Source: Tepidisphaeraceae bacterium (lineage in GTDB: Bacteria; Planctomycetota; Phycisphaerae; Tepidisphaerales; Tepidisphaeraceae). Taken from it: 37,042 bases of DNA. The notes beneath the pieces were generated by a model. The model saw only the letters and a program-made list of their open reading frames with translations. It made no database searches and was not told the DNA's origin. Positions 24,408-32,955 of this stretch are shown in pieces; position 1 is the first letter of the stretch; every line of letters starts with the position of its first letter. A program made the position numbers and the translations under genes. The DNA lies in the NCBI GenBank assembly GCA_025450555.1, contig JANWHF010000011.1:1-37042 (forward strand). The letters run 5' to 3'.

Positions 24408-26198
24408 GTGGCCGCGACGCTTCAACAGTTTGCTCAAGTCAACGACGCGGTGGCGGCCACGCCTTCCAAGCTTCAAAAACAGGCGATCCTTGCGGAGTAC
24501 CTCAGGAGTCTGAACGATAGCGATTTGCAGCTGGCGGCGCGCTTTGCCGAAGGGCGGGTTTTTGCGGCGACCGATGAGCGGGTGCTCTCGGTTGGCGGAG
24601 CGATGATTTGGGATATCGCACAAGCCATTACGGGACTGCGCGGTGATGTGCTGGGGCCGATGGTGGTCCGTCATGGCGAGATCGGAGAAGCACTGGCACA
24701 AGTCTGGCCGGCGGATTTGAGCGCGGTGGCGCCGGCCGATCAAAGTGATGATGACCTGTTGGCTGCGGTTCAACCTGTCACGAAATCTTCAATTACGTTG
24801 AATTCGGGTGAAGCGCTGACTCTGCAAGAGCTTTCTGATTCCTACGATCGCATCGCGGATGCGCGGGGAGTCGAGCCGAAGCGGGCGATTCTTTTTGATC
24901 TGTTTCTGCGATGCCGGACGGGGCGTGAAGCGGCCTATCTGACCAAGGTCATCTTCGGCGATCTGCGCATCGGCGTTCAAGAGGGCGTGCTCCAGGCGGC
25001 AATCGCAAAAGCATCGGGAAAGACGCTGGCACAGATTCGCCAGTGTCAATTTCTCGTGGGCGATCTGGATGAAGTGGCGGTCTTGGCGCGCAACGATGCG
25101 CTGGATGCGGCGCGATTCCGGCTCTTTCATCCGATTCAATTCATGCTGGCTACGCCGCAGGATTCGGCGGACATCGCGGCGCAGACCATGGCGGGGCGAA
25201 CTTATTTTGCGGAAGACAAGCTGGATGGAATTCGCGCGCAGATGCATCGGTCAGGGAACCGAATTGCGATCTTTACGCGAACGATGGATCGAGCCGACGA
25301 AAGTTTTCCCGAAGTGGTCGAGTCCATCGAGAAAGTCCCAGGCGAGTTTCTTCTGGATGGCGAAATTGTTCCATTTCGGGATGGCAAAGTCCTGCCTTTC
25401 GCTCATCTTCAGAAACGGCTTGGCCGAAAGAAGATCAGCGCGCAGATACGGCGAGACAATCCGTTGGCCTTCATTGCTTTCGATATCCTCTATCAGGATG
25501 GCCAGCTTCTGGTCGATTGCCCACTGCAAGAGCGGCGCGCTCGTCTTGCAAAACTTGCTGACTCTGCGCCCAGCCTGTTGACGGTGACGCAGACTCAAGT
25601 TTCGACAGCGGCTCATATCTCAGTCGCTTTTGATGCTGCGCGCTCGCGCCGCAACGAGGGAATCGTGCTGAAGGATCCGCAGTCGCGATATATGCCTGGC
25701 CGACGCGGGCAGGCGTGGCTCAAGCTTAAGACGCACCTGCCGACGATCGATTGCGTGGTGACGGCAGCCGAGTACGGAAATGGGAAAAGGCGAAACGTAT
25801 TGAGCGATTACACCTTTGCCGTCTGGACAACAGATCCCGCGGACCCTGCCGCCCGCCTCGTGAATGTCGGCAAGGCCTACAACGGTGTGACCGATGCCGA
25901 AATTGCGCAATTAACCGAGCTCTTCCTTTCCATTGCGACCGCTTCAAACGGGAGGGTGTTCGCAGTGCAACCCAAGATCGTGCTGGAAATTGCGTGCGAT
26001 CAGATCCAGCGCAGCACCCGACACGAAAGCGGTTTTGCCTTTCGATTTCCGCGGATCAAGCGGATCCGGTGGGACAAACGGCCGGAGGATGCGGACCATC
26101 TCGCGCGAGTGCGAGAGATTTACGAGTCCACCCATAACTTCGGCTACCTTAACGAGTTATCCAATCCGGAACCTGTCGAGCCCACCCTTTTTGATTGA
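24408..26198 (+). CDS. lig: ATP-dependent DNA ligase
   Basis: A 596-residue ATP-dependent ligase of the archaeal/eukaryal ligase I type. The N-terminal DNA-binding domain (about residues 1-210) contains KRAILFDLFLRCRTGREAAYL and VIFGDLRIGVQEGVLQAAIA. The adenylation domain has motif I EDKLDGIRAQ with catalytic Lys271, GEFLLDGEIVPF and the NEGIVLKDPQSRY stretch (motif IV region), then WLKLK (motif V). The OB domain ends with RFPRIKRIRWDK. Start is GTG 24408, directly after an in-frame stop; no clear ribosome site. Bacteria replicate with an NAD-dependent LigA, so this is probably a repair ligase. No Ku, polymerase or nuclease domain is fused or adjacent. Confidence 0.95.
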   Translation: MAATLQQFAQVNDAVAATPSKLQKQAILAEYLRSLNDSDLQLAARFAEGRVFAATDERVLSVGGAMIWDIAQAITGLRGDVLGPMVVRHGEIGEALAQVWPADLSAVAPADQSDDDLLAAVQPVTKSSITLNSGEALTLQELSDSYDRIADARGVEPKRAILFDLFLRCRTGREAAYLTKVIFGDLRIGVQEGVLQAAIAKASGKTLAQIRQCQFLVGDLDEVAVLARNDALDAARFRLFHPIQFMLATPQDSADIAAQTMAGRTYFAEDKLDGIRAQMHRSGNRIAIFTRTMDRADESFPEVVESIEKVPGEFLLDGEIVPFRDGKVLPFAHLQKRLGRKKISAQIRRDNPLAFIAFDILYQDGQLLVDCPLQERRARLAKLADSAPSLLTVTQTQVSTAAHISVAFDAARSRRNEGIVLKDPQSRYMPGRRGQAWLKLKTHLPTIDCVVTAAEYGNGKRRNVLSDYTFAVWTTDPADPAARLVNVGKAYNGVTDAEIAQLTELFLSIATASNGRVFAVQPKIVLEIACDQIQRSTRHESGFAFRFPRIKRIRWDKRPEDADHLARVREIYESTHNFGYLNELSNPEPVEPTLFD

Positions 26199-26280
26199 CG
26201 GTCGGCTGATCACTGCTGCATCTCATTGTCAAATTGTCCGGCAGAATGTGCGCGGGGCCATCGTTGGCTGAAATTCTCGA

Positions 26281-26296
26281 TTGGCACGCGAGTTGT
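26281..26296 (+). promoter_or_regulatory. Near-consensus sigma-54 promoter
   Basis: TTGGCACGCGAGTTGT matches the -24/-12 pattern (TGGCACG, four bases, TTGCW) except for T in place of the nearly invariant C at -12. It lies about 100 bp upstream of a small ORF. One mismatch at a key base keeps this speculative. Confidence 0.2.
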
Positions 26297-26382
26297 GGTG
26301 ACACATATCGAATTACTGCTGCCGAAGTGTGAGCGATCCGTGTGGAGACGCGGCGCCGGCAGACAGGGAAGGATGGACCACC

Positions 26383-26577
26383 ATGACTTTTTCATTGATC
26401 GCAATCGAAAATAATCTGCCCAAGGTTGTCGGCACGGTCTGGGCATCAGATGAATCATCCGCGCGGATTCTTCCGCAAGTGCTGGCCGAATCACAGGCAC
26501 GAGAGATTTCATTAAGGCGGGAAGAAGATCGGGAGATCCCTCTGCGGATCGTTCAGCGTGAGCCGTTCTGTTGTTAG
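26383..26577 (+). CDS. Small hypothetical protein
   Basis: A 64-residue ORF starting MTFSLIAIENNLPKVVGTVW, from an ATG preceded by GGGAAGGATGG at a workable distance. The frame is open further upstream, but those codons look non-coding. The alternation of hydrophobic and charged residues (LIAIENNLPKVVGTVWAS, then a charged helix ending REEDREIPLRIV) and a Cys-Cys end give a plausible small soluble protein. No domain is recognised. It stops two bases before the convergent BatA-like gene. Moderately likely to be real. Confidence 0.45.
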   Translation: MTFSLIAIENNLPKVVGTVWASDESSARILPQVLAESQAREISLRREEDREIPLRIVQREPFCC

Positions 26578-26579
26578 AT

Positions 26580-28613
26580 CTAAATGTAGACGCGGCGGGT
26601 GTAGACCCACCATTCAATGATTAGCAGCGGCAGCGCGCCGAAGGCGACAATCCACCACCACAATTCAAGGCGAGCCTTGGCTCCCCCCGCCGCTTCGACC
26701 GGCGCGTTGATGTCGCCGGGCGCATGGTCAGCGGGCAGTAGGTTGCTTTCGTTGGCATCGAGCAGGTTGACCGCCATTTGCTCATATTGCGGAATGGGCG
26801 GTGATGTCGTGTAAAGCCCCACACGATTCATCGCCGGCAACGCAAAATCCCCGGTGGCTGGAACGGGCACTTTCTGCGGACCCTCGGGGCCATTGAGCGT
26901 TACGACTGCTGGATTTCCCGCTCGCTGAAGATTCACGCGCGGAATGGTCGGCGTAGCGCCGGGCGAGAAAGATTGCCGCACGTCCATGTCGCTGCCGACG
27001 GCCAGGTATTGCATCGCGTTGTGCAGGAAGATCGGGAAACTCACCTTCAGCGGCCAATTGCTCTGAAGACAGTCGAACGCCACGATCAGATTCGTGCCTC
27101 GGGCCGTGCGATTCATCACCAGCAGCGGCCCCTTGAGCCCATCGATCAAAACCTCGGCGTCCTTCGGGACATCCAGCTTGGTCGCCTCGGCAATATAAAG
27201 CTTACCCAGGTCAAGGTCTTTGAGAATTGGATGATCGCGCTTCCAATCCAGGATGCCAACGTCTTCCAAGTATGCCGTCTGACCTGAAGGAGTCTTGGCG
27301 ACCTTCACCTTCGTGTCGTCCGGCAACTCGCCATGTTTCCCATTGAGAAAGTAGATGAAATTTCCTGAAGGCGGCAGCACTTTGGGGTTGTAGCGATCAA
27401 AAATATAGACGTCGTAACGATTGCGTTTGTCGGTCGAGAGCGATTCGTAAACATCCGGATGAAGCACATCGGGATTCTTCAAGCCGAGCTGATTGATCGC
27501 TTTCTCAAGAAAGAAATTGCCTTCGGTCACCAGCAAGACCGAGAGTGACCGCGGCGGCGGCACTACCACTTGCGCGATGTCGTCCGCAAAAAGCCCATCC
27601 CCATCGCGTTTCATTTGCTCGATTTTCAGCACGGCGGAACTTGTGACGTCCAAGTTGAACGTAACGCTATTTAACTCGGCGCGCCCACCGTTGTGTTCGT
27701 ACTTGTCGCGCTCATCGCGATCCCAGCGATCGGGAAGGAGAAAAGTGCTCTGTGAACGGTTCCCGTTCACCTCGACCACTTCATTATCCACGCTGAGCTG
27801 CACCGGCACTTCGACCGGGTCGGGGCCAAAATTGGCCAGCCGGGCGAAAACCTGCACTTCGGTCGGACGCTCGTAATTCCGCTTAGCGCTCAGTGCCACG
27901 ATTGCGACGTTGCCCGTCTTATCGGAGCCCATTTTTTCAAAATGAAGCTTGCCACGAAGTGTCACGTCGTTCGCATCACTCGCTCGCCCATCGGAATAGA
28001 GATAAACATCAGGCGGATCGATGCCCGGCCGATACTGCTCTGGATCAAAGTTCATCTGGGCATCGGCAAGCTGATAGCCCAATTTTATTCGCGTGACGCG
28101 GTCGGTCGGCTCGATCCGATCAATGGCTGTTTTCAGGGCAGCCTGGTCGTGCGTCAGCGGTTGAAGCGTTTCAGCAGAATCATCGAAAGCGATGACCATC
28201 GCCGTTCCGTTCTTCGGCATGGAATCGACCAGGTCGCGCGCTTCGCGCTTCGCCTGTTCGAGACGGGTTTCTTTTGCTCCGGTATCTCGCGCATTCATCG
28301 AAGCGGAGCGGTCGATCAGGATGACATTCATCTTGCCCGGCGGCGGGCGATGGTTGGCGACTGGGCGCGAAAAGGACAGCAGCAAAAGCATCAGCAGGAT
28401 CAGTTGCAGCAGCAAAAGCAGATTTCGTCGCAATCGTTGAAACGGCGAATTGACCTGAAGATCCTGGATCGCCTTTTTCCAAAGAAAAGTGGAACTGACC
28501 GGCATCTCCCGGCGGCGCAGCTTGAGGAAATAGAGGATGAGCAGCGCCGGAATGACCAGCGCCGCCGCCCCGGCGGCGTACCACTTATTCAGAAATACCG
28601 GGAACCAGGACAT
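26580..28613 (-). CDS. BatA-like membrane protein with VWA domain
   Basis: A 677-residue membrane protein with the N-terminal BatA/aerotolerance-regulator layout. The first helix (about 12-30, AAGAAALVIPALLILYFLKL) and a second (about 64-82, LLLLLQLILLMLLLLSF) flank the short FLWKKAIQDL segment. A VWA domain follows with MIDAS residues in LIDRSASMNARD. The middle is beta-rich with an extracytoplasmic CARDB-like region, and a C-terminal helix (LWWWIVAFGALPLLIIEWWVY) ends the protein. Family members work with MoxR ATPases and DUF58 proteins, in stress or envelope functions that are poorly defined. It follows the DUF58 gene by 33 bp and is the last gene of the leftward operon. Confidence 0.88.
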   Translation of the reverse strand: MSWFPVFLNKWYAAGAAALVIPALLILYFLKLRRREMPVSSTFLWKKAIQDLQVNSPFQRLRRNLLLLLQLILLMLLLLSFSRPVANHRPPPGKMNVILIDRSASMNARDTGAKETRLEQAKREARDLVDSMPKNGTAMVIAFDDSAETLQPLTHDQAALKTAIDRIEPTDRVTRIKLGYQLADAQMNFDPEQYRPGIDPPDVYLYSDGRASDANDVTLRGKLHFEKMGSDKTGNVAIVALSAKRNYERPTEVQVFARLANFGPDPVEVPVQLSVDNEVVEVNGNRSQSTFLLPDRWDRDERDKYEHNGGRAELNSVTFNLDVTSSAVLKIEQMKRDGDGLFADDIAQVVVPPPRSLSVLLVTEGNFFLEKAINQLGLKNPDVLHPDVYESLSTDKRNRYDVYIFDRYNPKVLPPSGNFIYFLNGKHGELPDDTKVKVAKTPSGQTAYLEDVGILDWKRDHPILKDLDLGKLYIAEATKLDVPKDAEVLIDGLKGPLLVMNRTARGTNLIVAFDCLQSNWPLKVSFPIFLHNAMQYLAVGSDMDVRQSFSPGATPTIPRVNLQRAGNPAVVTLNGPEGPQKVPVPATGDFALPAMNRVGLYTTSPPIPQYEQMAVNLLDANESNLLPADHAPGDINAPVEAAGGAKARLELWWWIVAFGALPLLIIEWWVYTRRVYI

Positions 28614-28646
28614 GCTTCTTCAAAGCCTTCTGAATCTCCGCGGCCA

Positions 28647-29558
28647 TCAACCTAGCAGCCCGCGCTCGCGCAGGTAATTCAATACCAATGTGCTGAATGG
28701 CACCGCCGTGCTGGTGAATAGATACGTGCCTCCGCGGCGCGTGATGTAATCCTTCAGCGAAAGACAATATGCGTTGAGATTCGCCTTGTATTGCTTGATC
28801 AGCGGCTGCGTGATCGACACCTCCGCCATGTCGTCGTCTTCCATATCGCGGAGCTTCAGGTCACCTTGAAGATCGGGTTCGATTTCCTGCGGAGAAAGCA
28901 CTTGCACGCAGAATAGATCGTATTTGCCACCCGCCACGTAACGAAGCCCATTCTCGTAGCCGCCCTTGTCAAAAAAATCGGACAGCACGACGCAAACGCC
29001 CTTCTGACGATGGGACAGGGCAAATTTCTTACAGGCTTCAGCCAGGTGGCTCGGCCCATTGGGCGTGAGCTTCTCGACAAAGTCGACCATCTGGGCCACG
29101 CGCCGGCGGCCGCGCATGGCCCCGGTCTCGCCGACGATGCCATCCGCCATCGCGGCGATGGTCACGCGGTTGTAGTTCACCAGGCCGATGTATCCCAAGG
29201 CCGCCGCCACCTGCTTCAAATAATAGGCTTTGTTGGGATTTCCATAATCGCAGCTTTTGCTGACATCGAGCAGCACGTAAAGCGAAAGATCTTCCTCTTC
29301 CAGAAACAGCTTGAGAAAGAGTCGATCGAGGCGGGCATAGATGTTCCAGTCGATGAAGCGAAGGTCGTCGCCGACCACGTAATTTCGGAAGTCGGCAAAT
29401 TCGACGCTCTGGCCACGCCGCTTGGAGCGCCGCTCGCCTTTCATTTTCCCCGCCAGCAGCTTTCGCGACATGACGTCGAGCTGGTCGAGCTGCGCCATGA
29501 AGCCGCTTTCAAGCAGAGTGCCGGGCTTGGACGGAGTTGGAGTGGCTTGAACGGTCAT
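28647..29558 (-). CDS. DUF58 domain protein
   Basis: A 303-residue DUF58 protein. The signature is GQSVEFADFRNYVVGDDLRF followed by IDWNIYARLDRLFLKLFLEEED, then the VWA-like core LYVLLDVSKSC and a VVLSDFFD strand. DUF58 proteins are partners of MoxR AAA+ ATPases and VWA proteins; this one has no membrane helices and is probably cytoplasmic. It starts five bases after the phosphatase gene and is followed by the BatA-like gene. No MoxR gene is next to it, which is unusual for this family. Confidence 0.93.
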   Translation of the reverse strand: MTVQATPTPSKPGTLLESGFMAQLDQLDVMSRKLLAGKMKGERRSKRRGQSVEFADFRNYVVGDDLRFIDWNIYARLDRLFLKLFLEEEDLSLYVLLDVSKSCDYGNPNKAYYLKQVAAALGYIGLVNYNRVTIAAMADGIVGETGAMRGRRRVAQMVDFVEKLTPNGPSHLAEACKKFALSHRQKGVCVVLSDFFDKGGYENGLRYVAGGKYDLFCVQVLSPQEIEPDLQGDLKLRDMEDDDMAEVSITQPLIKQYKANLNAYCLSLKDYITRRGGTYLFTSTAVPFSTLVLNYLRERGLLG

Positions 29559-29563
29559 TCAAA

Positions 29564-30007
29564 TCAACTTCGGCTAAGAGTTTTCCCCGGCTGTCGTATC
29601 GCGGCACGAAGTTCCCATTGCTCCAGAAGTCGTACGAATCGGGTATCAGGGTTGGATTTGCCAATCGCAGCAAGGGCACTCACTGCCTCGGCAACGCTTC
29701 GTCCAGTATGCCAAAGATAGGCCACAGTCATTGCCGGCGCCCGAACCGAACCGGCCGAGCAGTGGATCAAAACCTTTCCCGTCTTTCGTCCCGCATCGAC
29801 AAAGGCGCAGGCTCGCGCGACCTGTTTCCGAAATGGAGGATCGGGGCTGATGGTCGGCAACAGGAAATATGAAAACAGTCCGTCAAAGTAGCAATCCACT
29901 TCCGGCGCGCAGTTCACCACATGGGTGATCCCATGCCGGCGCAACTCATGCAGATTGCTGGCGTCGCGAGCATTCCCGACGAACAGATTTTCCAGGCATT
30001 GAATCAT
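29564..30007 (-). CDS. Dual-specificity protein phosphatase
   Basis: A 147-residue protein with the cysteine phosphatase loop IHCSAGSVRAPAM, i.e. HCX5R with Cys83 and Arg89. The N-terminal motif LFVGNARDASNLHELRRHGITHVVNC is typical of dual-specificity phosphatases (DUSP/PTP superfamily). An Asp in SPDPPF lies where the general acid would be expected. An ATG at 30082 would add 25 residues, but they look non-coding; the ATG at 30007 has GGGGGCC upstream and fits the family. It heads an operon with DUF58 and VWA genes (5-bp gap), so it may dephosphorylate or regulate that system; this is inferred from position only. Confidence 0.88.
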   Translation of the reverse strand: MIQCLENLFVGNARDASNLHELRRHGITHVVNCAPEVDCYFDGLFSYFLLPTISPDPPFRKQVARACAFVDAGRKTGKVLIHCSAGSVRAPAMTVAYLWHTGRSVAEAVSALAAIGKSNPDTRFVRLLEQWELRAAIRQPGKTLSRS

Positions 30008-30097
30008 TAAACATGGCCCCCGCTCTTGCCCACTGGGGGAGGACAAATCTCCATTGCTTATTGTACGCCAAACTGTGTTCATGGTGCCAGCATCGAT

Positions 30098-30202
30098 CTC
30101 CCGCCCTCGGTGCGCCGGGCGAGGGCTGGGGAGGGGGCCGTCGATTTATCGCGAGCTCAGAAGACCCCCACCCTGACCCTCCCCCGGCGTACCGGGAGAG
30201 GG
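30098..30202. repeat. GC-rich imperfect inverted repeat
   Basis: Two arms of about 40 bases (30098-30138 and 30164-30202) are near reverse complements. One contains GCGCCGGGCGAGGGCTGGG, the other CCCTCCCCCGGCGTACC. I recall this type of palindrome as widespread between genes in several bacterial phyla. It lies between the divergently spaced leftward amidohydrolase and phosphatase genes and could form a hairpin or be a non-autonomous repeat. The remainder of the 30008-30297 gap shows nothing else. Confidence 0.7.
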
Positions 30203-30297
30203 AATTAGGCACTTGCCGCCGATGATGTCAGGCGCGCCGCTCGAACTCCCTCGTGAAGGTGGACGTTGCCGTTTGCCGCTACTTGCAGGCCCGAGCA

Positions 30298-31482
30298 TTA
30301 TTCTTCGAATCTCGACACGAGCTCCAGAAACATCCGCATCCCCACCGCCAGCGTCGCATCGGTAAAGTCATAATGGTCGCTGTGCAGCGGCGGATATTCA
30401 TTGCGATCAGCCGGCTCGACGCCGACAAAAAAGAAGCAGCCCGGCACCTGCTCCAGGTAGTAGGCGAAATCTTCGCCGCCCATCGATGGGCGGGGAACCA
30501 TCAGAAAGCGGTCCGAGCCAAAGACGCTTCGGGCTGTCGCAGCGACATAGTCGGCCCTCGCCGGGTCGTTAATGGTGGGCGGATAGCCTTCAATCCAGTT
30601 GAACTGGAGCTCGCAATTGTTGGCTTGTGCGATTCCGCTGCACCGCCGCTCGATGGCGGCCTGAATTTTGTTTCGCGATCCGCTGTTCAAGGTGCGCGCG
30701 GTCCCCTCAATCGTCGCCGTATCGGGGATGACATTGACGGCTGTCCCCGCGTGGAATGAGCCGACGGTGACCACCGCACTATCGGTTGGATCGAACTCCC
30801 GGCTGACAAACTGCTGGAGATTCAAAACTGCTTCCGAGGCGGTCACGATCGGATCAACGCCCAGGTGCGGATAGGCCCCATGGCATCCTCGCCCCGTAAA
30901 CGTGGCTGAAAAAACATCCGTTGCCGCCAAAAGGACTCCGGGCTTGGTCGCGATCATGCCCACCTTCAGCCCCGGCCAACCATGTAGGCCAAAGATGGCG
31001 CGAACCTTCGGCCCGATCCGGCCATCGAGGACGCCGGCGCGAATGAGTCGCTCGGCTCCTCCGCCGCCCTCCTCGGCCGGCTGCCAAAGAAGCTTCACGC
31101 AAACGGGCAGCTCGCTTGCGATGGGATGCAGAATCCCCGCCACTCCGGCGAGCGTCGCGGTATGGCCGTCGTGGCCGCAGGCATGCATACACCCTCCATG
31201 GGTGCTGGAATATGCAAGCCCAGTCCTTTCGAAAATCGGCAGCGCGTCGATGTCGGCACGCAGGGCAACACAGGGTTTTTTTGCATCTCCAATGATGGCG
31301 ACGGTTGCCGTCGGCGCATCGGGAACGCCATCGATATGGGCAATGCCCAGGTCGCTCAACTCCGATCGCAGCATCGCGGCGGTCTGAAATTCCTCGTACC
31401 CCAATTCAGGGATTTGATGCAGACGATGCCGTAAGTCCGCAACGCGCGGCAGGGCTTTTTCAATGGAAGCTTGCAAGGTCAT
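30298..31482 (-). CDS. M20-family amidohydrolase (hippuricase-like)
   Basis: A 394-residue peptidase family M20 / amidohydrolase protein, of the group that cleaves N-acyl amino acids. Metal-binding elements are visible: MHACGHDGHTA (Cys/His ligands), QPAEEGGGGAERLI (catalytic Glu pair) and the Glu/Asp of GGEDFAYYL near the C-terminus, with the dimerisation domain in between (GRGCHGAYPHLGVDPIV). N-terminal RHRLHQIPELGYEEFQTA is also standard. The enzyme is probably cytoplasmic. It appears monocistronic. Substrate cannot be told from sequence; indole-acetyl- or acetyl-amino acids are common in the family. Confidence 0.93.
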   Translation of the reverse strand: MTLQASIEKALPRVADLRHRLHQIPELGYEEFQTAAMLRSELSDLGIAHIDGVPDAPTATVAIIGDAKKPCVALRADIDALPIFERTGLAYSSTHGGCMHACGHDGHTATLAGVAGILHPIASELPVCVKLLWQPAEEGGGGAERLIRAGVLDGRIGPKVRAIFGLHGWPGLKVGMIATKPGVLLAATDVFSATFTGRGCHGAYPHLGVDPIVTASEAVLNLQQFVSREFDPTDSAVVTVGSFHAGTAVNVIPDTATIEGTARTLNSGSRNKIQAAIERRCSGIAQANNCELQFNWIEGYPPTINDPARADYVAATARSVFGSDRFLMVPRPSMGGEDFAYYLEQVPGCFFFVGVEPADRNEYPPLHSDHYDFTDATLAVGMRMFLELVSRFEE

Positions 31483-31578
31483 TCAATGAGGCTACGCCCC
31501 CGCCTGCCGGGCATCAAGCTTGTAGGATGCACGGTTTGACGGTGCCAGGAATCGGAGGGGTTATTAGAATCGCGGCTG

Positions 31579-32886
31579 ATGGTTTTCCACATATTTGCTT
31601 ATGTCTCGATTGGGATCGTCCTGTTTCTCCTCTTTTTGATTTTATTCGAGCCGAGCCTGCCTTATTCGGCGGCGCCGATCGATTGCGACCTTTCCTCCAA
31701 CCAGTTTGTCTGCCTGCTGAGTGCCGTCAGCGATGCGCAGCTCCATGAGCGAAGCTCGATCGAGCCATTCGTCGGAGGCGATTCGTTTTACGAAGCAGAG
31801 CTAGAGGCGATTCGCGCCGCTCAACAAAGCATTCATCTCGAAGCGTTCATTTTTCATCCCAGCCCAATCGGCGATCGATTTCTCGATGCGCTCTCTGAAC
31901 GGGCAAAAGCCGGAATTGATGTTCGCCTGGTCATCGATTGGATCGGCAGCCTTCCAACGCCCAACCGCTATTTCGATGGACTGCGCAAAGCAGGAGGCAA
32001 AGTTTCCTGGTATCAGCCCTTGCGCTGGTACACGTTCAAGCGGTTCAACAATCGCACACACCGTGAACTGCTAGTGGCCGATGGCAAAATCGGATTCATC
32101 GGCGGAGCCGGCATCGCATCACACTGGATCGGCGGGGACAAGGGCAAGCCACCCTGGCGCGACATGATGTGCCGGGTCAGGGGCGAGCTGGTCATCGGGT
32201 TGCAAAGTTGCTTTGCGGAAAACTGGCTGGAGACGACCGGACAGATTTTGGATGTATCGCGCGAGTTTCCCGATTGCGGATGCGATGAGCCGGAGGCGAC
32301 TCAAAAAGTCCAAGGCGATGATTCGCGGCCGGCCCGGGGCATGGTGGTGATCAGCACGCCATCGGCGGCGCGATCATCTCGCGCGCGGGTGCTGTTTCAA
32401 GTGCTGATGGCGTCGGCACGCAAGACGGTTTACATCAATTCGCCTTACTTTCTTCCCGACCGCGCCGCCCGCTGGCAGATGATCCAGAGTGTGCGCGAGC
32501 GCGGTGTGCGGGTCGTCGTCATCGCGCCGAACAATTACAACAACCATTACATTGCCCGGACCGCCAGCCGGCGCGTCTATGGGCAGCTCATTCAAGGGGG
32601 CGTGGAGATTCACGAATATCAGCCATCCATGATTCACAAGAAGGCGATGGTCGTGGATGGCCAGTGGAGCGTCATCGGCTCGACCAACTTCGACCACCGC
32701 TCCTTTGGACTCAATGACGAAGTCAATCTGGCCGCGTACGACCCGGGCCTGGCTCAATCCCTGGAGCGGGACTTTCATAATGAGCTATCGCAAAGCCAGC
32801 AAATCACCTATGAAGCCTGGAGACGTCGGCCCCTGCACGAAAAGCTCTTTTCATTCATTGGTTTGTTGCTTCAACGACAATCTTGA
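31579..32886 (+). CDS. Cardiolipin synthase-like phospholipase D
   Basis: A 435-residue PLD-superfamily protein with one N-terminal membrane helix (FAYVSIGIVLFLLFLILF) and two HKD-type motifs, like bacterial cardiolipin synthases that join two phosphatidylglycerols. The second motif is intact: His353, Lys355, Asp360 in IHKKAMVVDG, followed by GSTNFDHRSF. The first is altered: THRELLVADG has His161 and Asp168, but Glu163 replaces the expected Lys. The flanking GFIGGAGIASHW is as in active enzymes. This may mark a subfamily or change activity. The start codon has no strong ribosome site; GGAGGGG lies 18 bases upstream. The VOC gene follows 70 bp later. Confidence 0.9.
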   Translation: MVFHIFAYVSIGIVLFLLFLILFEPSLPYSAAPIDCDLSSNQFVCLLSAVSDAQLHERSSIEPFVGGDSFYEAELEAIRAAQQSIHLEAFIFHPSPIGDRFLDALSERAKAGIDVRLVIDWIGSLPTPNRYFDGLRKAGGKVSWYQPLRWYTFKRFNNRTHRELLVADGKIGFIGGAGIASHWIGGDKGKPPWRDMMCRVRGELVIGLQSCFAENWLETTGQILDVSREFPDCGCDEPEATQKVQGDDSRPARGMVVISTPSAARSSRARVLFQVLMASARKTVYINSPYFLPDRAARWQMIQSVRERGVRVVVIAPNNYNNHYIARTASRRVYGQLIQGGVEIHEYQPSMIHKKAMVVDGQWSVIGSTNFDHRSFGLNDEVNLAAYDPGLAQSLERDFHNELSQSQQITYEAWRRRPLHEKLFSFIGLLLQRQS

Positions 32887-32955
32887 TGAAAATTGCCTTG
32901 CGAAATCCCTTACACCACCAGTAACCGGCGACGGTATAAAGGCGGCAGGAGTTTC

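Noticed and set aside
30008-30082. 25-residue extension of the phosphatase
   Set aside because: The codons are not protein-like and the internal ATG fits the family start.
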